NCBI GenBank assembly: GCA_963594655.1
Contig: CAVBFD010000023.1
Span: 1 to 34,622 of the forward strand
Direction of reading: 5' to 3'
Length of the DNA stretch: 34,622 bases
Source: Colivivens sp963594655
Lineage (GTDB): Bacteria > Bacteroidota > Bacteroidia > Bacteroidales > Bacteroidaceae
The position numbers and the translations under genes were made by a program. The notes under the pieces were generated by a model. That model was not told the origin of the DNA. It saw only the letters and a program-made list of their open reading frames with translations, and made no database searches. This document shows positions 30,647 through 34,622 of this stretch, one piece after another. Position 1 is the stretch's first letter, and the number at the start of each line of letters is the position of its first letter.

Positions 30647-30821
30647 ATAACGCCTTTTGTGCGTTCGTGAATTGTTTTCATGCGTTATATTTGTGTAAAT
30701 TGTATTTATTGTTATATCTTTGTGGGCAATTAATCAAATCTGTCGCTTTGGTTGCAGTTTGGACTCTGAATTTGAATGACTGTAGCAGAACGGCTTTACA
30801 ATCTATAATAATATAACGCAT
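30647..30821. repeat. Heptamer ATAACGC/GCGTTAT sites and a perfect 12-bp inverted repeat around a promoter
   Basis: ATGCGTTATATT (30680-30691) and AATATAACGCAT (30810-30821) are exact reverse complements. The first arm overlaps the -33 TTTG of the promoter; the second ends five bases before the ATG at 30826. A third copy of the core, ATAACGC, lies at 30647-30653, with GCGTT at 30661-30665 as a partial partner. The arrangement looks like an operator set for a DNA-binding protein. Confidence 0.7.
30690..30722 (+). promoter_or_regulatory. Complete Bacteroidota promoter of the S24-like gene
   Basis: TTTG (30690-30693), 21 bases of spacer, then TATCTTTG (30715-30722) fit both halves of the Bacteroidota promoter. 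A second TAnnTTTG match, TATATTTG, ends at the same TTTG (30686-30693). The implied leader is about 95 bases. Confidence 0.8.
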
Positions 30822-30825
30822 TAAA

Positions 30826-31551
30826 ATGGAAGAATCGGGAATATTAGTGGTGGAGGTGCATGATGTGAGTAACATATGTAAACACGAGGCATCGGAGAAG
30901 ATATTGGTTATGAATGTGGAGACCAATGTGTTGGGACAATTGCAGATTTACCCGGGTGACCTTGTGTATGTGGACACAGATATGGAGGTGAGGCCCAATA
31001 GTGTGGTGTTGGTGGACATCAACGGAGTCTGCAAACTCAGGTTTTTGACTGAGGACGGGGTGCTGAAGAGTCAGAGGTATCAAAATGAACACGGTGTGTG
31101 TGACGTCAGGATTGAGTCACTTTGTGGGGTGAGGATTATCGGGGTGGTTGTTGATGTTGTCCATCCCGAGGCGAACATTCTGGATGTGGACATGTCGAAT
31201 CTCTCTTGGGTGGCACGGACCAATAAAGTCACATACTCCAGAGTCGGCTGGTGGAGGAGCCGCTATTGTCCGTTTCTTGTCTGCGTAATCAACAGGTCGT
31301 GTACCCATGGTCTGATGAAAGTGCTTCATTCGTTGATAGACAACAGTGGGGGAGTGGAACTGGCGAGGATTATAACCGTGTGTGTCGGTATGAATATCAT
31401 AACGCAGCCGACCTTTACGCAGTTAAGACAGGAGTTCCATATCGGAGGGTCACGGCAGGCATATCAGAAGTATCTGGGATGCGTCTTTTCCAAGGAGGAG
31501 ACAAGTCATATCGTCAAAGCTGTACGAAAGTACGGAGATATGGAGTCATAG
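30826..31551 (+). CDS. S24/LexA-fold-like protein lacking the catalytic serine; otherwise unknown
   Basis: 241 residues, not firmly recognised. Residues about 26-80 resemble the peptidase S24 fold of LexA/phage repressors: QLQIYPGDLVYVDTDM then NSVVLVDINGVCKLRFLTED parallels the family pattern (S)MxPxIxxGDxVxVD followed by DxVLVxxxGxxxVKxL. Lys70 occupies the place of the general-base lysine, but the serine position is Leu36 or Gly37, so self-cleavage is not expected. The remaining 160 residues, with KVLHSLIDNSGGVELARIIT and FHIGGSRQAYQKYLGCVFSK, match nothing I know. Cysteines are frequent (nine) without a clear metal motif. It has a full promoter with repeated heptamers around it, which would fit an autoregulated gene, though no helix-turn-helix is obvious. 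Confidence 0.65.
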   Translation: MEESGILVVEVHDVSNICKHEASEKILVMNVETNVLGQLQIYPGDLVYVDTDMEVRPNSVVLVDINGVCKLRFLTEDGVLKSQRYQNEHGVCDVRIESLCGVRIIGVVVDVVHPEANILDVDMSNLSWVARTNKVTYSRVGWWRSRYCPFLVCVINRSCTHGLMKVLHSLIDNSGGVELARIITVCVGMNIITQPTFTQLRQEFHIGGSRQAYQKYLGCVFSKEETSHIVKAVRKYGDMES

Positions 31552-31597
31552 CCTTAAATAATCGGTGAATCGTAAGGTGTACGACAGTGGATTTTAG

Positions 31598-31605
31598 TAA
31601 CTTTG
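31598..31605 (+). promoter_or_regulatory. TAnnTTTG promoter of asnA
   Basis: TAACTTTG followed by CAG is a perfect -7 element, 21 bases before the asnA ATG. It rules out the in-frame TTG at 31603 as the start, since that codon lies within the element. Confidence 0.78.
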
Positions 31606-31626
31606 CAGCACGAAACAATAGATACA

Positions 31627-32664
31627 ATGAGTAAGTTAATAAAGCCGGAGGATTACAAGCCTTTGATTAATCCTCTCGAAACCGAACAGGGAATAAAACT
31701 GATAAAAGACTTCTTTCAGTCCAATCTGTCAACATCATTGCGGTTAAGGAGAGTCACCGCGCCTCTATTTGTCATGAAAGGTCTGGGTCTTAATGACGAC
31801 CTCAATGGGGTGGAGCGTCCTGTGTCTTTCCCGATTAAGGATATGGGTGACCAGAAGGCGGAGATTGTACATTCTCTTGCCAAATGGAAAAGGGTGATGC
31901 TCGCTGAATACGGAATCAAGCCCGGTTACGGACTTTATACCGACATGAATGCCATCAGGGGGGATGAGGAACTCGACAACCTACATTCCCTTTATGTTGA
32001 CCAGTGGGACTGGGAGCGTACCGTCAACAGGGAAGACCGGAACCTTGATTTCCTTAAAGAGATTGTTGTCAAGATTTACGATGCGATATGCCGTACAGAG
32101 TATCTCGTGTGCGAGCATTTCAGTATGCTGAAGCCATTCCTGCCGGAGAAGATACATTTTATCCATTCCGAGGAACTGCTCAGGTTATATCCTGACCTGA
32201 CTCCGAAAGAGCGTGAGGATGAGATTTGCCGTAAGTACGGTGCCGTGTTCATTATGGGAATCGGCGGAAACTTGAGTGACGGCAAGCCGCACGACCTCCG
32301 CGCGCCTGACTATGATGACTGGACCACACCGAACAGTGACGGCTATAATGGTTTGAACGGTGACATCATGATATGGTATCCCGTGCTTGGACATGCCGTT
32401 GAGTTAAGCTCTATGGGTATACGCGTTGACAAGGACGCGTTGATTCGCCAGTTGGATATTACCGGGAAGCGTGAACGGACTGAACTGTACTTCCACAAGA
32501 GACTGTTGTCGGGTGAACTCCCGTTGTCTATTGGTGGCGGAATAGGTCAGAGCCGTCTGTGTATGGTTCTGTTGCAAAAGGCGCATGTTGGTGAGATACA
32601 GGCAAGTATTTGGCCCGAGTCGATGAGGACTGAGTGCGCTTCCGCAGGTATGCCGCTTATCTGA
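31627..32664 (+). CDS. asnA: Aspartate-ammonia ligase (asparagine synthetase A)
   Basis: 345 residues from ATG 31627 (MSKLIKPEDYKPLINPLETE). Family motifs: LSTSLRLRRVTAPLFVMKGL, NDDLNGVERPVSFPIKDMGD, AEIVHSLAKWKRVMLAEYGI, GLYTDMNAIRGDEELDNLHS, YVDQWDWERTV, and the class II synthetase-like GGGIGQSRLCMVLLQKAHVG at the C-terminus. It makes asparagine from aspartate, ammonia and ATP in the cytoplasm, and is structurally related to the core of aspartyl-tRNA synthetase. Own promoter; nnr follows after 18 bases and may be co-transcribed. Confidence 0.98.
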   Translation: MSKLIKPEDYKPLINPLETEQGIKLIKDFFQSNLSTSLRLRRVTAPLFVMKGLGLNDDLNGVERPVSFPIKDMGDQKAEIVHSLAKWKRVMLAEYGIKPGYGLYTDMNAIRGDEELDNLHSLYVDQWDWERTVNREDRNLDFLKEIVVKIYDAICRTEYLVCEHFSMLKPFLPEKIHFIHSEELLRLYPDLTPKEREDEICRKYGAVFIMGIGGNLSDGKPHDLRAPDYDDWTTPNSDGYNGLNGDIMIWYPVLGHAVELSSMGIRVDKDALIRQLDITGKRERTELYFHKRLLSGELPLSIGGGIGQSRLCMVLLQKAHVGEIQASIWPESMRTECASAGMPLI

Positions 32665-32682
32665 TATACGTAAGGGGACAGT

Positions 32683-34242
32683 ATGCGGAAAATACTGACA
32701 TCAAAGCAGATGCATGAGGTGGATGCCTACACCATCAAGAGTGAACCTGTATCGTCACTCGATTTGATGGAGCGCGCGTCTACTAAAGTGGCGGATGTGG
32801 TTATGCGTCTGTTCGGAACAGACCGAAGGATGTTTGTGTTTGCCGGTCCGGGATGCAACGGCGGAGACGCTCTTGCCGTCGCGCGTATGTTGGCGCGACA
32901 TGACTATGAGGTGCATGTCTTCCTTTTCAATCCCAAAGGACGTTTGGCAGGTGACTGCCGTGCCAACAAGGCACGTCTGCTTTTGACGGACAAGGCGGAT
33001 TTCCATGAAGTCATATCGGAGTTCAACCCGCCGGATTTGTCCGCGGCCGATGTCGTTGTGGACGGCCTGTTCGGTACAGGGCTGTCGTCCCCTTTGTCCG
33101 GGTTGTTTGCTGACGTTGTTGATATTGTCAATTCATCACCGTCTACAGTGGTGTCCATTGATGTCCCGTCGGGACTGATGACGGAGGACAATTCTTCCAA
33201 TGACCTTTCTCATGCGGTGAGGGCTGACATTACCTTGACCTTCCAGTTGGAGAAACTGTCGTATCTCTTCGCCGAACATGAACGGTTGGTAGGGGAGTTG
33301 AGAGTCCTTGACATAGGACTTATAGACCCTGATGACAGTGTGACATCCACTCCTTATTATATTTATGAGAAGCGGGATGCGGAGGCTGCGCTGAAGCCCC
33401 GTAGTAAGTTCGCCCATAAGGGAACGTTTGGACACGCTTGTCTCATAGCCGGTAAACAGGGTATGGCCGGTGCGGCTGTTATGGCCGCCAAGGCTTGTAT
33501 GAGGAGTGGGGTGGGGAAACTCACTGTCTATACTGCCGCCTGTAATCTGCTTCCGTTGCAGTGTGTCGTTCCTGAGGCAATCCTTGATATTGAAGACTCG
33601 GAATGTTTTTCATCACCGTTCGTGTCCTCTCAGTACGACGCTCTCGCCATAGGACCGGGCTTGGGGACTGCGGCTGTGACTGCAAAGTCAATGGTGAGGC
33701 AGATGGAGGATTTCGGCGCACCTGTGGTTCTGGATGCGGATGCCTTGAATATATTGTCGTCCGATAAACGGCTGCTGAGGAGTGTGCCGCAAGGATCTGT
33801 TCTGACTCCCCACAAAAAGGAACTTCGTGGACTAATCGGTGAGACCCGTGACAGTTTTGAGGAACTTCAGCGTACACGTGAGTTTGCCAGCGCTTATGGA
33901 CTGTATGTAGTCATGAAGGGGGCGTACACCGCAACGGTCACTCCCGAAGGCAAGGTGTTCTTCAACACTACGGGTAACCCGGGGATGGCGACTGCCGGTA
34001 GCGGTGACGTGCTTACAGGTGTTATCCTCGCTCTGCTTGCCCAAGGTTATCCCTCATTGCAAGCTGCCACGATCGGCGTGTTCCTGCATGGCTTGGCAGG
34101 AGACCTTGCGGCTGATTCCCTGTCGGAAGCGGGAATGACGGCTACAGATATAATCAGTTACCTGCCGCACGCTTTCAAGGCGTTGGAAAAACCGGAACGC
34201 TGGCATGACAAGTCAGTTCAAGACCTCTGTAGCCATGACTAA
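32683..34242 (+). CDS. nnr: Bifunctional NAD(P)H-hydrate epimerase / ADP-dependent dehydratase
   Basis: 519 residues, full fused length. The N-terminal YjeF_N epimerase half (1-215) shows KQMHEVDAYTIKSEPVSSLD, VFAGPGCNGGDALAVARML, DVVVDGLFGTGLSSPLSG and VVSIDVPSGLMTEDNSS. The C-terminal ribokinase-like dehydratase half (235-505) has HKGTFGHACLIAGKQGMAGA, ALAIGPGLGTAAV, VVLDADALNILS, LTPHKKELRGLIG and the key TTGNPGMATAGSGDVLTGVI. Together they repair hydrated NADH and NADPH. The gene follows asnA by 18 bases and overlaps the next small ORF by eight bases. Confidence 0.97.
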   Translation: MRKILTSKQMHEVDAYTIKSEPVSSLDLMERASTKVADVVMRLFGTDRRMFVFAGPGCNGGDALAVARMLARHDYEVHVFLFNPKGRLAGDCRANKARLLLTDKADFHEVISEFNPPDLSAADVVVDGLFGTGLSSPLSGLFADVVDIVNSSPSTVVSIDVPSGLMTEDNSSNDLSHAVRADITLTFQLEKLSYLFAEHERLVGELRVLDIGLIDPDDSVTSTPYYIYEKRDAEAALKPRSKFAHKGTFGHACLIAGKQGMAGAAVMAAKACMRSGVGKLTVYTAACNLLPLQCVVPEAILDIEDSECFSSPFVSSQYDALAIGPGLGTAAVTAKSMVRQMEDFGAPVVLDADALNILSSDKRLLRSVPQGSVLTPHKKELRGLIGETRDSFEELQRTREFASAYGLYVVMKGAYTATVTPEGKVFFNTTGNPGMATAGSGDVLTGVILALLAQGYPSLQAATIGVFLHGLAGDLAADSLSEAGMTATDIISYLPHAFKALEKPERWHDKSVQDLCSHD

Positions 34243-34417
34243 GTACGCTGCCTCATCTGTGGTGATTGACGGTGTGGAATACCGCAATTATGTTGTGGAA
34301 CTGAGTGACGGTGTTTTGTCGCGCTCTTACAAACTGGAAACGGAACTGCCTCATGTGCAGTGGGCCCGTAGGGTTGAGATACGTGAGGGCATACTTGTAT
34401 CTGTCGTTCGTGTCTGA
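34235..34417 (+). CDS. Small conserved-looking protein of unknown function
   Basis: 60 residues from ATG 34235 (MTKYAASSVVIDGVEYRNYV), which overlaps the end of nnr by eight bases; an earlier ATG at 34205 would put 38 bases inside nnr and is less likely. The pattern of alternating strands (VVELSDGVLSRSYKLETELP, HVQWARRVEIREG) suggests a small beta-rich fold, and similar short proteins with an 'LxDGxVxxxYPLxxELPxTxW' layout occur in Bacteroidales. No signal peptide or metal motif. Overlap with nnr suggests co-translation. Confidence 0.65.
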   Translation: MTKYAASSVVIDGVEYRNYVVELSDGVLSRSYKLETELPHVQWARRVEIREGILVSVVRV

Positions 34418-34423
34418 CAACCG

Positions 34424-34622
34424 TCAGAACCGCCTCCATCTCTTTCTCCTGTAGCCCATCCCGGTGCTTTGCCTGAATTTCCCGCCTGAGTAGAGTGCGT
34501 TGGTGGAGATGTCGGGCATGAAGTGGATGGAGTAATCCTGTTCCGACTTATAGACAACCCCGATAGCTGATAATATCGGCAATTTGGTACCGCCTGTAGC
34601 GGTGTTTTGGTACCGCTGATTC
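34424..34622 (-). CDS. 3' end of a minus-strand gene running out of the window
   Basis: Reading the minus strand from base 34621, one frame stays open for 65 codons to a TGA at 34426-34424, with no start inside the window. The encoded C-terminus (TGGTKLPILSAIGVVYKSEQ, then DYSIHFMPDISTNALYSGGK, FRQSTGMGYRRKRWRRF) looks like genuine protein, with alternating polar/hydrophobic strands and a strongly basic end. Another minus frame over the same bases (68 residues) is low-complexity in type and looks like a shadow. The family is not recognised. It converges on the small ORF, stops six bases apart. Confidence 0.6.
   Translation of the reverse strand, partial: NQRYQNTATGGTKLPILSAIGVVYKSEQDYSIHFMPDISTNALYSGGKFRQSTGMGYRRKRWRRF

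Noticed and set aside
31251..31568. 105-residue overlapping frame in the 3' half of the S24-like gene
   Set aside because: It lies in another frame of a longer gene, its start is internal, and its sequence shows no family resemblance; a frameshifted extension was considered but the main frame stays open to a normal stop.

Overview
The window looks like chromosomal DNA of a Bacteroidota member, most likely order Bacteroidales; I cannot resolve the family from sequence alone. Evidence: at least eight -7 elements of the Bacteroidota form TAnnTTTG upstream of genes on both strands, several DUF families typical of that phylum (DUF4886, DUF3160, head-GIN/DUF2807), a BtuB-type TonB-dependent receptor, an AsnA-type asparagine synthetase, an ssb-phosphopantetheinyl transferase neighbourhood, and an infC-rpmI-rplT operon behind thrS. 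Base composition is roughly balanced, except for a visibly AT-richer stretch at about 0.85-3.5 kb.

Layout. (a) 1-3535, accessory-looking: the 3' part of a formylglycine-generating-enzyme-like (SUMF1) gene, an McrA-type 'head' protein lacking its HNH nuclease, an AlbA_2/Schlafen-like ATPase-type regulator, and a non-coding stretch with paired 11-bp tandem repeats. (b) 3536-6540: a sugar O-acetyltransferase, then a four-gene ECF sigma operon (sigma factor, one-TM putative anti-sigma, Spy/CpxP-like periplasmic protein, secreted esterase with a sorting-domain-like tail). (c) 6663-10985: aminotransferase and a LolC/E-like permease on +, facing a DUF2807 lipoprotein and DUF4886 SGNH hydrolase pair on -. 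(d) 11081-19507: nine co-directional, tightly packed genes: slyD-like, aroC, ssb, phosphopantetheinyl transferase, kdsA, kdsD, FG-GAP-like protein, DUF3160 lipoprotein, CapA-family protein. This run joins chorismate and Kdo (LPS inner core) synthesis to envelope proteins of unknown role. (e) 19497-22177 on -: cytoplasmic GH13 enzyme, and fabD with its own terminator. (f) 22449-27838 on +: ABC-F protein, thrS, infC, rpmI, rplT, terminator. (g) 27843-30632: YiiX-type papain-like hydrolase carrying what looks like a TonB-receptor leader, then a BtuB-like receptor. (h) 30826-34622: an S24/LexA-fold-like protein lacking the catalytic serine, with repeated heptamers around its promoter; asnA; nnr; a small conserved ORF; and the 3' end of a minus-strand gene running out of the window.

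Most of the window is ordinary housekeeping DNA. The signals most worth checking are the heptamer sites around the S24-like gene, the duplicated/alternative pairing element between rpmI and rplT, the tandem 11-bp repeats after the AlbA_2 gene, the HNH-less McrA-like protein next to it, and the TonB-receptor-like leader on the papain-like hydrolase. I see no clearly new multi-gene system.
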